NCBI GenBank assembly: GCA_031547305.1
Contig: JAVBSC010000010.1
Coordinates: 1-52,404 of the forward strand
From: JAVBSC01 sp031547305
GTDB taxonomy: Bacteria > Desulfobacterota > Desulfovibrionia > Desulfovibrionales > Desulfovibrionaceae
Reading direction: 5' to 3'
Length of the DNA: 52,404 nucleotides
Position 1 is the stretch's first letter. Each line of letters begins with the position of its first letter. A program made the translations under genes and the position numbers. Positions 8,592-17,608 of this stretch are shown piece after piece. The notes under the pieces are model-generated. The model did not search any database. It was not told where the DNA came from and saw only the letters and a list, made by a program, of their open reading frames with translations.

Positions 8592-9212
8592 TCACTGCGG
8601 GGGATGGGCGGGGGTTTTCATCAGAGGGCGCCCCATCCAGAGCATAGGCTTGCCGGTTTCGCTTTCAAGAATCTGGGCAATGCCTATCCAGACCGCCAGA
8701 GGGCAGACAAAGGGCATAATGATGTGGCTGAACCTGACAAGACCGGGCAGGTTAAAAATGTGCCCGATCCCGGCGGGAGTGAAAAACAGGGCGTTGGTAA
8801 GGAAGAAAACAAAAACCACCAGTGGGTCGCGAACGGCGATGGGAAGAAACATGGCCATGAGCACCCCCATGACCACCATGATGTAGCCGTCAATGGGGCC
8901 GGTCTCCACGGGCATCAGCCCGTAAAGTTTTAAAAGGGTTTCTCCGGCGCCCAGGGCCATAAAGCAGCTGAAGGCCAAAGATATGGTTCCGCCTAGAAGA
9001 TTGCCGTTGCGTAATTCAATAACGCCGCAGATCAACTGGATAATGGCGATAATGATCCCTACGGGAATAAGGACGCCAGCATACGAGCCGTCCAGCATGC
9101 CCGTGGCCAGAGGCCAGAGAAGGCTTACATAGAACCCGAGCGTGATCAGGGCTGTAGGCCCGGCGTGGGCAAAGGGCGGTTTTTGTTCAATTCCGGCATC
9201 TTTTGATGACAT
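8592..9212 (-). CDS. Acetate/succinate carrier, GPR1/FUN34/YaaH (SatP) family
   Basis: 206 residues with six hydrophobic segments separated by short loops, the layout of the SatP/AceTr family of inner-membrane channels for acetate and related small acids. After a short polar N-terminus the first helix begins at about residue 17 (HAGPTALITLGFY, in place of the common NPAPLGL start). It is the first gene downstream of the sigma-54 promoter and precedes the alcohol and aldehyde dehydrogenases. The likely job is moving the carboxylate made by the pathway, or taking up a related acid. The direction of transport is not shown by sequence. Confidence 0.82.
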   Translation of the reverse strand: MSSKDAGIEQKPPFAHAGPTALITLGFYVSLLWPLATGMLDGSYAGVLIPVGIIIAIIQLICGVIELRNGNLLGGTISLAFSCFMALGAGETLLKLYGLMPVETGPIDGYIMVVMGVLMAMFLPIAVRDPLVVFVFFLTNALFFTPAGIGHIFNLPGLVRFSHIIMPFVCPLAVWIGIAQILESETGKPMLWMGRPLMKTPAHPPQ

Positions 9213-9325
9213 GGTTCCTCCGTGCTCTATATTGTCTAAGTGGTAAACAAGGATGTATATTTTTATTATTATATAAATTCATGATGTACCAAGTATGAGC
9301 ACAAGATTATGTCTTAAAAGGTAAG

Positions 9326-9341
9326 AGCAAATACTGTGCCG
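9326..9341 (-). promoter_or_regulatory. Sigma-54 (-24/-12) promoter of the alcohol/aldehyde operon
   Basis: The minus strand reads CGGCACAGTATTTGCT, which fits the sigma-54 consensus TGGCACG-N4-TTGCW with GG and GC at the required spacing. Transcription would start near 9315, about 100 bases before the carrier gene. A sigma-54 activator gene lies just upstream and divergent, which strongly supports the assignment. Confidence 0.8.
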
Positions 9342-9448
9342 CGACTATCGGATTTGAAACATATCAATTTTATTAAATAAAAGAATAACATCGCTAAAAA
9401 AACATCCCCTGGTATAGTCGGTTGATTAAGAGTTCCATACAAAAATTT

Positions 9449-9485
9449 GCAACATTATTGTTTTGTTTTGAAACAATAATGTTGC
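9449..9485. promoter_or_regulatory. Perfect 15-bp-arm palindrome, probable activator binding site
   Basis: gcaacattattgttt (9449-9463) is exactly repeated in inverted form at 9471-9485, separated by 7 bases. It lies about 110 bases upstream of the -24 element, a normal distance for the enhancer site of a sigma-54 activator, and between the activator gene and the operon. Binding by the neighbouring regulator is inferred. Confidence 0.6.
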
Positions 9486-9589
9486 TGTCGTTGTCTTGAA
9501 TTGAGATGAAAATATGATCTCTGTCGTATTTAACTACATTTTAAGTCTGGCTCTTTTTAAAAATATGCAAAAATATCAACATGATAAAA

Positions 9590-9603
9590 GTGATATTTAT
9601 CAC
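9590..9603. promoter_or_regulatory. CRP/FNR-family-like site upstream of the activator gene
   Basis: GTGATATTTATCAC is a symmetric GTGA-N6-TCAC element, close to the recognition pattern of CRP/FNR-type regulators (including HcpR-like ones). It sits about 260 bases before the activator start. Only sequence symmetry supports it. Confidence 0.35.
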
Positions 9604-9859
9604 ATGTGCAGGGTCGCCGCCTGGTAAGCGCGTCTGGTGTGAAATCTAATTGATGGTGGCTAAAAAGTTTGCCATGTTGACGTAAACACACGCAAGGCTT
9701 AGGTTCTGCCCTCGTTAAACCGCCGCCCGCGCGGAATCCGGGTTATAAATTTTATGCCGTATGGCTTCATGCTTCCGGATGATTCGGATGCGTCCCCGCC
9801 TTCGGCTCCTGATCGCCAGCCTTGTTGGCCGAGCTCCTTACAATTTTGGAGAAGATGCT

Positions 9860-11815
9860 ATGCTGACGAATAGCTCCCCCGCCGCCAACGACTTTTGCCT
9901 GTTGCCGGAGGCTGTTGGGGAAGCGTGGAGTACCCTTGTTTCCTCAAGATTTGTGAATGCCTCCCTTTTAAGAGATGAAATCGCCAGTTCCTGGCAACGC
10001 AGCCTTTCCTACGCGCTCGACCCCCTGGCCATCGCTCTGCCGCCCCATGCCGACTGCCCGGAGGCCCCGGGGCGGCAGGCCATGCTGGTCTCCGCGGCCA
10101 AGGCGCATATGCGCCAGCTTTTCGAGTTTTTGCGTGGGAAAGGATATATAGTCATGCTGTTCAGCGCGGATGGGCACATCATCAGCTTACTCGGCGATAA
10201 AGACATGATCAGCGTTGCCGGGGCGTTGAATATCAATACGGGAGCGGACTACTCCGAGAGGCTTATCGGGACAACGGCTCCCGGCATCTGCCTTGTCCGG
10301 AGAATGCCCGTTCAGGTGTACAAGCAGGAGCATTACAGCCGATGGTCGCAGGAATGGTGCTCTTCGGCGGCTCCTATTTTTAACGCCCGGCACGACTTGC
10401 TTGGTGCGATTAATGCGGCGAATACGGATATCCGCCGGCATCCCGCGGAGATTTTGAATCTGGTGCAACTGGCGGCTAATGGCATAGGGGCGGAATTCAG
10501 CTGCCGATACCTGCGAAAAGAATATAGGAAGGTTTCTTCCCACTTGGGCGCCGTTGCCGACTGCGCATCTGACCCATTGATAATATTCGACAAAACTGAC
10601 ACAATTATCCACATCAACAGGAACGCGCAACAGATCCTGGGCGGCAACGCGCACAAGTTTGTCGGGCGTCCGGCGCACGATCTGATTGCGAACTATGCGG
10701 CGGTTAAAGAGGGGCTTAACGCCGGAAGGGAATGGGCGGAACTGCATTTTTCCGAGCTTTCGCAAGCCGGTGCCCTCGATGCCCAGTTAAAGGCGCTGCG
10801 GACCGATTCACATGAGACCCTGGGCATTGTCGGCATACTTCAAAAACAGCAGAAATCCATGCGGACTCCGGTGCCGGTTCGCTACGGATTTCGGGATTTC
10901 ATATTCAGCAGCAAGCCAGTCGCCAGGCTTATAGAAGATGCGAGGCATGTGGCCGATACCGAACATACCATCCTCATCCAGGGCGAAAGCGGCACGGGAA
11001 AAGAAGTGCTTTCCCAAGCGATACACCAGAGCAGCTCCAGAAGGAACAAGCCCTTTGTGGTTATTAACTGCGCCGCCTTGCCTAGAGAACTGATCCAGAG
11101 CGAGCTGTTCGGATACGAGAGCGGATCTTTCACCGGAGCCGAGAAGGGAGGAAAAGCAGGAAAATTTGAACTGGCGGACGGCGGCACAATTTTTCTTGAT
11201 GAAATCGGAGATATGCCCCTTGAAGCTCAGGCGAACCTGCTCAGGGTGCTGCAGGAAAAAAAAATTGTCCGCATCGGCGGCGTGCGCCCGAGGGAAATAA
11301 ACGTAAGGGTGATCGCGGCCACAAACAGAGAGCTTTTGCAGGATGTGGCGGCGGGCAGATTCAGGAGCGATCTTTTTTATCGCCTGTGCGTCATCAACTT
11401 GCGCATCCCGCCGTTGCGCGACCGCCGCGAGGAAATATGGACCCTGATGGAGTATTTTGTCGACAAGGCTTCGGGCGGGAATGCCAACCTGCATAAAATA
11501 CGATTTTCCAAGCAGGCCAAGGCCGCTCTGAATGCTTACGCCTGGCCGGGAAATGTTCGGGAGCTGGAAAATGCGGTCATCTGCTTCCTGGCGAAAATGC
11601 GCGACGGCATCGTCACGTTAAACGAACTGCCTCCCCAGGTCACCTCCGCAAAGGAGGAGACTCCACTCAAGCCAGTGGACGACCTGCGGGCGGCGGAACG
11701 CAGAACCATCGAAAAGGTTATGCTCGAGTGTTCTGGGCATATCTCGAATGCGGCAAAACTGTTGGGCACCAGCCGCTCCACCCTGTACCGCAAACTTAAA
11801 ATATACAGGCTGTAG
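9860..11815 (+). CDS. Sigma-54-dependent transcriptional activator, AcoR-like
   Basis: About 651 residues from the chosen ATG, which follows tggagaag; an upstream in-frame start at 9761 adds 33 basic residues without a clear ribosome site. The N-terminal 200 residues form an AcoR-like GAF-type sensor (NASLLRDEIASSWQRS near the start), a PAS domain follows at about 225-330, then the AAA+ ATPase with Walker A GESGTGKE near 374 and the sigma-54 contact loop written GSFTGA near 422. The C-terminus is a Fis-type helix-turn-helix (NAAKLLGTSRSTLYRK). It lies divergent to the alcohol/aldehyde operon and very probably activates it in response to a small molecule such as an alcohol or aldehyde. The inducer is not known. 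Confidence 0.9.
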   Translation: MLTNSSPAANDFCLLPEAVGEAWSTLVSSRFVNASLLRDEIASSWQRSLSYALDPLAIALPPHADCPEAPGRQAMLVSAAKAHMRQLFEFLRGKGYIVMLFSADGHIISLLGDKDMISVAGALNINTGADYSERLIGTTAPGICLVRRMPVQVYKQEHYSRWSQEWCSSAAPIFNARHDLLGAINAANTDIRRHPAEILNLVQLAANGIGAEFSCRYLRKEYRKVSSHLGAVADCASDPLIIFDKTDTIIHINRNAQQILGGNAHKFVGRPAHDLIANYAAVKEGLNAGREWAELHFSELSQAGALDAQLKALRTDSHETLGIVGILQKQQKSMRTPVPVRYGFRDFIFSSKPVARLIEDARHVADTEHTILIQGESGTGKEVLSQAIHQSSSRRNKPFVVINCAALPRELIQSELFGYESGSFTGAEKGGKAGKFELADGGTIFLDEIGDMPLEAQANLLRVLQEKKIVRIGGVRPREINVRVIAATNRELLQDVAAGRFRSDLFYRLCVINLRIPPLRDRREEIWTLMEYFVDKASGGNANLHKIRFSKQAKAALNAYAWPGNVRELENAVICFLAKMRDGIVTLNELPPQVTSAKEETPLKPVDDLRAAERRTIEKVMLECSGHISNAAKLLGTSRSTLYRKLKIYRL

Positions 11816-11969
11816 CGTCCGGGCGGCACTTGTCCATGGGGCGCTTAACCGGCGCACGTAGCTTTATGGGTTACCGCAACCGGGAGAAAGCGGGATAAAA
11901 CGGAATATGGCTGGATGCCGGAACAGACTTGTTTGCGGCACAGAGGTAAACACAACCATTCTGAAGTTT

Positions 11970-12005
11970 AAGCGCCTCGCGGAGATGCTCCGCGAGGCGC
12001 TTTTC
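11970..12005. terminator. Bidirectional terminator between convergent genes
   Basis: A perfect 15-bp stem (11970-11984 with 11988-12002) has a 3-base loop and ends in Ts on the plus strand. It lies between the rightward activator gene and the leftward chemoreceptor gene, whose stop is at 12008-12010, and can serve both. Confidence 0.8.
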
Positions 12006-12007
12006 TT

Positions 12008-14395
12008 TTACGCCTTCAGCTTGTCTAGCAGGGCCCTTAACTCCAGGGTGATGTTTGAGAGGTTTTGCACCGCGGCGGCCGACTGACTCATGCTCGAAGC
12101 AGTTTCCGTTACAATGTTGTTTATTTCCTCAACAGCTCTGTTGATTTCTTCGGACGTGGCGGACTGTTCTTCCGCCGCCGTGGCGATGCCGGCAATCAGC
12201 GCGGAGTTCGCCCCCGCAAGCTCCACAATTTTTTGCAGCGCGGCGCCGGAAACCCCGGCCAGTTCCGTTGCCTCGGATACGCTTCGGCTCGCTTCCGTCA
12301 CCCGCAGGATGTTTGCGGCGGTGGCGCTCTGGATGCCCTGGATGCTGGCTCCCACTTCAGTTGTGGCATTCGCGGTTTTTTCCGCAAGCTTGCGCACTTC
12401 ATCGGCCACCACAGCGAACCCGCGTCCGGCGTCTCCGGCGCGGGCGGCTTCAATGGCCGCGTTGAGCGCCAGCAAATTGGTCTGATCCGCAATGTCTGAA
12501 ATCACGTTCATAACCCCGCCTATGGACTCCGCCTGCTTGCCCAGCTCCTGCATACTGCCCTGAAGCTCTTCGGCCAGATCCTGCACGCGCCGTACCGCGT
12601 CGGTGACTTTGTTCACCAGGGCCGCGCCTTCGTCAGCCTGCCTGCGTGTGGCTTCCGCCTGCTCGCTGGCTCCGCCGGCGTTACGGGCAACCTCCATGAC
12701 GGTGCTGTTCATTTCTTCCATGGCGGTGGCGGTGGAGCCAACCCGGTCGCGTTGCGTATCCGCTCCCTGGCTGACCTCGCGCACCTGAGAGGCAAGCTCA
12801 GCGGATGTGGCGGCCACGCGGTCGGCTATTCCCAGGGCTTGCGAGGCCACGTCGGCAATAGTGCGCTGGACGTTTTTAATCTGGGTAAGGTCAATGATCA
12901 GTTGCAGTACGGAGGTCAGTTGGCCCGTGTCGTCCAGCATGGGGGTGACGGTGTAGCTGATGTCCAGATTGCGGCCGCCGGGATGGGCCACGGTTTCCGC
13001 GCTCCGGGGGCGATTGCTCGCCACCGCGCCGGTAAGCGCGCAGGAAGGCCCCCCGTGGTCTTCAAGCTTGAAGACCTCCGCGCAGCTCTTGCCCTGGTAG
13101 TTTTCTCCCCCCAATTGAACGGCGATTGTGTTCATGTAATGGATGGCGAGATTTTTATCCAGCAGGATCACAGGCGAGGGAATGGCATCCACGATCATGC
13201 GGAAATGCCCGAGAATGGAGTTGGTGCCCTTGATTAGGGCGGCGAATTCACCGAAAAAACGCGTGTGGTCGCCTGTGGCGCTCAGTTGGCCGGATGCGAT
13301 ATTCGTTTCCAGGGTCTGATACTCCGCCACCACCTGCCGCAACGAGGCCGGAATGGCCCGCAAGGCGTCGGCCAGCTTGCCCAGTTCGTCTTTGCGCCGC
13401 ACGGCGAGTGTGGCGGAAAGGTCTCCCTTGGCCACTTTCCCGGCAAAGGCCATGCCGGCGTTGACGTCGCGCAGCACGGGCCGCAAAATAAGCATAATGA
13501 TGCTTGCGGATAATACAATGCCAGCGATGGCCGTAAGTATGGAGTTGTCGCGCATGACCGCGAGTCCGGAGAAGACATCGCCGTATTCCGCCTGTGTGAC
13601 GGCGGTGAACCCGGAAAAATCGTCTTTGGCGTGATATGAAAGTATGCTGGCGCCGTCGGCGTTGACAAAATTCATCATCCCGGCGTCGTCCTTTGCGGCC
13701 ATCGCTTTATACTGCGCCATGTCTTTGGCCGCCGGGTTGAAAAGGACATCCTTGTCTTTATGCGCCACCACCAGGCCGTTCGAGCCGAGAATATAGGCAT
13801 ATCCGCTTTTGCCTACGGATACCGGCTTGACGAACGTTTCATATATATATTCAAGACTTATGGGGCAGTAGACCGCCCCGACCACCTTGCCGTTCAGTTT
13901 TACCGGCGAGGCCGCCACCATGACGCCAGTGCCCGTTACGCGGCTCTTTACGGGAGGGGCTAAAAAAGTCCGGCCTTCCATGGCGTTTCGGAAATAGTCG
14001 CGATCGGCAAAACTCAGCCCGATTGAGCTCGGGTCCGAGGATGCGACGGCTATGCCTTTGTCGTTCAGCAAGGTAACGCGGTCAAAGGCGGGGTAGCTGT
14101 GCTCCAGCTCTTTGAGCATTTCACCAAAGCGCTGCAGGGCTTCCCGGCTGGAAAATCCACCGCTGTAAAAGGTTCTGACGTCATCACGCTGCGTTATGCG
14201 TTCCACGTCGGCATGGGCGCTTTTGGCCAAAGTGCCCGCGACTCTGGAGAGAGCCGAGGCCTCTCCGCGCAGGTTGTCCGCCAGCGCGGCGTGCAGTTCT
14301 TTCGCGGCATTTCTGTAGGCCATGTACCCGCCTGCACCGCACAACGCTACGATAAGCAGCAAGATTGGGAGGATAACTTTTGTTTGCAGCTTCAT
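12008..14395 (-). CDS. Methyl-accepting chemotaxis protein (Cache-HAMP-PAS-signalling domain)
   Basis: About 795 residues. A first membrane helix (VILPILLLIVALCG) is followed by a periplasmic dCache-like sensor of about 250 residues with the typical FADRDYF and GAVYCPI phrases. A second helix lies near 285-310, then HAMP, a PAS domain near 400-520 (IPSPVILLDKNLAIHYMN), and the signalling hairpin with the conserved core DQTNLLALNAAIEAARAG near 655. It senses a ligand outside the cell and controls the CheA kinase and flagellar motor. ATG at 14395 is preferred to an upstream start because gagg precedes it and it gives a clean signal-anchor. No CheR-docking pentapeptide is visible at the C-terminus. 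The ligand is unknown; the nearby alcohol/aldehyde locus gives only a hint. Confidence 0.92.
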   Translation of the reverse strand: MKLQTKVILPILLLIVALCGAGGYMAYRNAAKELHAALADNLRGEASALSRVAGTLAKSAHADVERITQRDDVRTFYSGGFSSREALQRFGEMLKELEHSYPAFDRVTLLNDKGIAVASSDPSSIGLSFADRDYFRNAMEGRTFLAPPVKSRVTGTGVMVAASPVKLNGKVVGAVYCPISLEYIYETFVKPVSVGKSGYAYILGSNGLVVAHKDKDVLFNPAAKDMAQYKAMAAKDDAGMMNFVNADGASILSYHAKDDFSGFTAVTQAEYGDVFSGLAVMRDNSILTAIAGIVLSASIIMLILRPVLRDVNAGMAFAGKVAKGDLSATLAVRRKDELGKLADALRAIPASLRQVVAEYQTLETNIASGQLSATGDHTRFFGEFAALIKGTNSILGHFRMIVDAIPSPVILLDKNLAIHYMNTIAVQLGGENYQGKSCAEVFKLEDHGGPSCALTGAVASNRPRSAETVAHPGGRNLDISYTVTPMLDDTGQLTSVLQLIIDLTQIKNVQRTIADVASQALGIADRVAATSAELASQVREVSQGADTQRDRVGSTATAMEEMNSTVMEVARNAGGASEQAEATRRQADEGAALVNKVTDAVRRVQDLAEELQGSMQELGKQAESIGGVMNVISDIADQTNLLALNAAIEAARAGDAGRGFAVVADEVRKLAEKTANATTEVGASIQGIQSATAANILRVTEASRSVSEATELAGVSGAALQKIVELAGANSALIAGIATAAEEQSATSEEINRAVEEINNIVTETASSMSQSAAAVQNLSNITLELRALLDKLKA

Positions 14396-15337
14396 GGTAA
14401 CCTCACTGTATTTCTCTTTTATTATTATTATTACAATTGCAAGTATCAATTTTATAGTACGTAAAGAGATATATTTGTCAATGAAAAGCATTTATCTTGG
14501 TTTTATTATATGTATTATAAAGACAATTAATTATGATATAAATCATAATAAATGAAAAATATATTTGAAAACAGCATGTTAAATTGCGATAAACCTATAA
14601 AAATAATCGTTGCGTATGCAACACAGGAAGTCATTCCATAGTTCATTATGAAAGGACTTCCACTCCGTACGGCGGTCCGGTACGCCGCCAAAGGCGGCGT
14701 AAGAGAGCCGGAACTTTCTGGCGAAGCGGCCTTCATAGGCCGTCCTTGGCCGATCTATGAAGGTCGCACCAGTATTGATGCCCCATGGTAAGCATAGATT
14801 TTTATGTGGATTTCTCTATGTCGAATATTGACTTTTTTAATTTCAGATTATAATAATCCACATTCGCTTATATTTATGGACCGCACATGGCGGAAGAGGC
14901 ACGCGATAAATTCGCCGTGTGCGCCATAAATTTGCCGAATACGTCTTTGGGGGCTTCTTTATTTTTAGGCGCACACTCGGGGGGATCCAGCAGTGGTGGA
15001 TGCGTTTCTTTCCAGCGGCTGGCGGCAGCTCAAAGTCTGTCTGGGCTCACGTTGCCAGAACGAACCGGCCTCACAGGAACGAATTAACTGTGCGACGTTC
15101 GCTTCGGCGCTTGTCCGCGGACAAAGCCCGCCCGCGGAAGCTTAAAGTGAATATGCTTCTGGCCCTAAAATTAATCAGCCGCCTTGGCGCATGGTCATAG
15201 GAAGGCCGGGGGACATGTGGTTTTTGAGTCAGGCTGGCGTGCCTGCCGGACTCAAAGTACTGCGGAGCGATTTGTATGCCCGTGCATATGTGAGTTATTT
15301 CCCGGATATAGTTAATCTTTTTTTATGGATGTTGGGT
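14396..15337. other. Long gene-poor spacer between the chemoreceptor and a sorting-signal protein
   Basis: The first 250 bases are very AT-rich and probably hold the chemoreceptor promoter. Around 14640-14765 lie GC-rich dyads, including ccttcatag (14730-14738) paired with ctatgaagg (14755-14763). From 14880 to 15190 there are open frames without recognisable protein similarity or convincing ribosome sites. I see no RNA gene. It may contain a decayed gene or an untranslated leader for the gene at 15338. Confidence 0.4.
14531..14548. promoter_or_regulatory. FNR/CRP-like palindrome upstream of the chemoreceptor
   Basis: TTATGAT and ATCATAA flank a 4-base spacer, giving a TGAT-N4-ATCA core like FNR-type sites. 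It lies about 140 bases before the chemoreceptor start and shares its core with the element at 9590-9603. The assignment is by symmetry only. Confidence 0.3.
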
Positions 15338-16060
15338 ATGAAACGGACTATTATTTTTTTAGGCATTATCGGCATTGTTTTTTGGGGAGGCATTCAATCA
15401 GCGCAAGCCGGCGAGTATAACTTCTTGCCTGCCGGCTTTACGGACGGGACGCCCATAGACTCGGTCCTTCGGGCTTCCGGGGCCAATATTACCGTATTTG
15501 AGGGAGCCACCGCTGCCAGCGATCTGGCCCGACGCGGTTTTAAGGCGGATACGGAGGTTGGTCTGACTTTTCTTGGCGGCAAATCCTGGGACAACAATCT
15601 GCTTGTCTCCAAAGCCTCCGGAACCTGGACCCCCACCGTCAGCATGGGCACCTTGGTGAACTCCTGGACAACCGGCAAAATCAAGGAATACACAGGAAAT
15701 CTGGGCGACCTTGGCATTGCGTACCTTACGCATTTTTACGACTTTAACGTGCCGCAGGGATTCCTTGACAACCCGCTCATTTCCATACCGGAAGGCCAGG
15801 GATACCGCTTCAAGTTCATGCTCCTGAACCAGGACTATACCTGGTTCCCCACGGACAATCTGAAGTCCAAAGCCATTACCTTGACGGCCGGAAGCATCCT
15901 TGTGGGTTTTGAAGACGGAAAAGACTTCGACAATAACGACATGCTGTTCGCCATACGGAATATGAACCCGTCCGCCACGCCTATTCCAGGCGCCATGTGG
16001 CTGCTCGGAACCGGCATTGCCGGCCTGGTTAGCGTAAGGCGCAGAATGTTCACCCGCTGA
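15338..16060 (+). CDS. Exported protein with VPLPA/PEP-CTERM-like sorting signal (1)
   Basis: About 240 residues from ATG 15338: a cleavable signal peptide (MKRTIIFLGIIGIVFWGG, cleavage probably after AQA), a secreted body, then the C-terminal tripartite signal of TPIP, a hydrophobic helix (WLLGTGIAGLVSV) and an Arg cluster. Such tails are processed by exosortase-type enzymes and attach proteins to the envelope or a polysaccharide matrix. Just before the tail lies an acidic segment (GFEDGKDFDNNDMLFAI) resembling the calcium-site end of DUF4114-like domains; the second sorting-signal protein has a matching segment. The longer reading frame from 15191 has no signal peptide at its front and is rejected. 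The specific function is unknown. Confidence 0.75.
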   Translation: MKRTIIFLGIIGIVFWGGIQSAQAGEYNFLPAGFTDGTPIDSVLRASGANITVFEGATAASDLARRGFKADTEVGLTFLGGKSWDNNLLVSKASGTWTPTVSMGTLVNSWTTGKIKEYTGNLGDLGIAYLTHFYDFNVPQGFLDNPLISIPEGQGYRFKFMLLNQDYTWFPTDNLKSKAITLTAGSILVGFEDGKDFDNNDMLFAIRNMNPSATPIPGAMWLLGTGIAGLVSVRRRMFTR

Positions 16061-16108
16061 TGCTCCGGATTGGGGCGCTTCACAGTTGAAAGGCCTTGTA
16101 TTCCAGGG

Positions 16109-16133
16109 CCGGGCCATGCCGCGCATGGCCCGG
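16109..16133 (+). terminator. Hairpin after the first sorting-signal gene
   Basis: ccgggccatg (16109-16118) pairs with catggcccgg (16124-16133) over a 5-base loop; a short T-rich stretch follows. It probably ends transcription of the upstream gene before selU. Confidence 0.5.
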
Positions 16134-16249
16134 TCCTTTGTCTTTGGCCTTTGATGAGGATTGCTCCGCACAAGCAACGCCTGGGACGCCAGGATTCGCC
16201 GGGCTTTTTTTTGTTTACGCAAAAGGTTAAGTTGCCTCCGGAGTTTGCC

Positions 16250-17323
16250 ATGCCAACCTATCATGATCCGGAATCATTTATAAAACTGCGGGACGCCGGT
16301 CTGCCGCTGCTGGACGCCCGTTCGCCCTCTGAGCATCTGCGCGGGAGCATTCCCGGCGCGCGCAGCCTGCCGGTTCTCTCGGACGAGGAGCGCGCCGCGG
16401 TGGGCCTGGCCAACGCCCGGGGTGGAAACGAGGCGGCCGTGCGCGCCGCTCTGGAGCTGGTTGGGCCAGGGCTGGCCGGCCGCCTGGAAGAAGCCCGGCG
16501 GGTTATTGGCCAGGAGTCGGCCGGCCTGGATTTCGGGAGCGATGTGTTGGTCCATTGCTGGCGCGGCGGCATGCGCAGCGCTTCCCTGGCCTGGCTGCTG
16601 GAATGCGGCGGATTCCGCGTTCATGTGCTCCGGGGCGGGTATAAAGCTTATCGGGCCTGGGGGCGCGCCATTCTGGCCGGGCCGGCCAACGTGCTGGTGC
16701 TTGGCGGGCTCACCGGCAGCGGCAAAACCGATGTCTTGCGCGCCTTGGCCGCCCTGGGCGGGCAGGTGGCGGATCTGGAGGCCCTGGCCGGACATAGGGG
16801 ATCCGTTTTCGGCGGCATTGGCCTGCCGCGCCAGCCCAGTCTGGAAAATTTGGAAAACCGTCTGGCCGACCTCTGGCGCAGCCTGGATCCGGCGCGTCCG
16901 GTCTGGCTGGAGGACGAGGACCGGCGCATCGGCGATCTGGCCCTTAGCGAGGAGTTTTACCGGCATATCCGCCAGGGCCGGCTGGTCTGGCTGGAAATAC
17001 CCCGCCAGGCCCGGCTGGAGCGCCTGGTACGCCTGTATGCCACGGATCCGCAAGCGGCCGCCGCTCTGCCGGGGGCTATTGAGCGGCTGCACAAGCGCCT
17101 GGGCGACGAGGCCGCGCGCGTCTGCGCCGCTGCCGTGCGCGCCGGGCGCTTTTACGAAGCCTGCGACGTCTTGCTGGCCTATTATGACAAATACTACTTG
17201 CGCCAAAAGGACAGGCTGGCCCGACCCCAGGCGGGAAGCCTTGTTCTGGACCGCGATGCTCCGTTGGCCGCGGCGGAAAAACTACTGGAAATTGAAGATA
17301 TAGCGCTGGAGCCTCAAAGCTGA
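16250..17323 (+). CDS. selU: tRNA 2-selenouridine synthase
   Basis: 357 residues. The N-terminal half is a rhodanese domain with the active-site phrase LVHCWRGGMRS (Cys near 102). The C-terminal half carries a P-loop GLTGSGKTD near 153. This combination is specific to SelU/MnmH (YbbB), which geranylates and then replaces sulfur with selenium in 2-thiouridine at the wobble position of tRNAs for Lys, Glu and Gln, using selenophosphate. The presence of mnmA at 47.5 kb supplies the 2-thiouridine substrate. ATG 16250 is chosen because ccggag precedes it and it gives the usual N-terminus; upstream in-frame codons cover a hairpin. It implies that the organism makes selenophosphate. Confidence 0.9.
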   Translation: MPTYHDPESFIKLRDAGLPLLDARSPSEHLRGSIPGARSLPVLSDEERAAVGLANARGGNEAAVRAALELVGPGLAGRLEEARRVIGQESAGLDFGSDVLVHCWRGGMRSASLAWLLECGGFRVHVLRGGYKAYRAWGRAILAGPANVLVLGGLTGSGKTDVLRALAALGGQVADLEALAGHRGSVFGGIGLPRQPSLENLENRLADLWRSLDPARPVWLEDEDRRIGDLALSEEFYRHIRQGRLVWLEIPRQARLERLVRLYATDPQAAAALPGAIERLHKRLGDEAARVCAAAVRAGRFYEACDVLLAYYDKYYLRQKDRLARPQAGSLVLDRDAPLAAAEKLLEIEDIALEPQS

Positions 17324-17344
17324 TCCGTTCCAGATAAAGGCGCT

Positions 17345-17389
17345 AAAGGCCTGGATTCCCGCGCGGGCTGGAATTCAGGCCTTTGATTT
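17345..17389 (+). terminator. Rho-independent terminator after selU
   Basis: aaaggcctg (17345-17353) pairs with caggccttt (17376-17384), with extra inner pairing (gattcc/ggaattc), and is followed by gattttt. It lies about 20 bases after the selU stop. Confidence 0.7.
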
Positions 17390-17608
17390 TTGTGCCTTTG
17401 TAGGCGGTATTGCCCGCCTCATTTTATCCGTATTTTCCGGACACACGGGCAGAGTAGTGGATTCCCGTCCTGTCCGTAAAAAATGGACAGAAAAATATAG
17501 CGTATAATATATTGATTATACTTAATTGGATCGCTTGTTGCTTTATAAAAAGCGAAGCAAACAACAGGTCGGCCAAGCCGCCCCAAAAATAAAAAACAGG
17601 ATACGACC

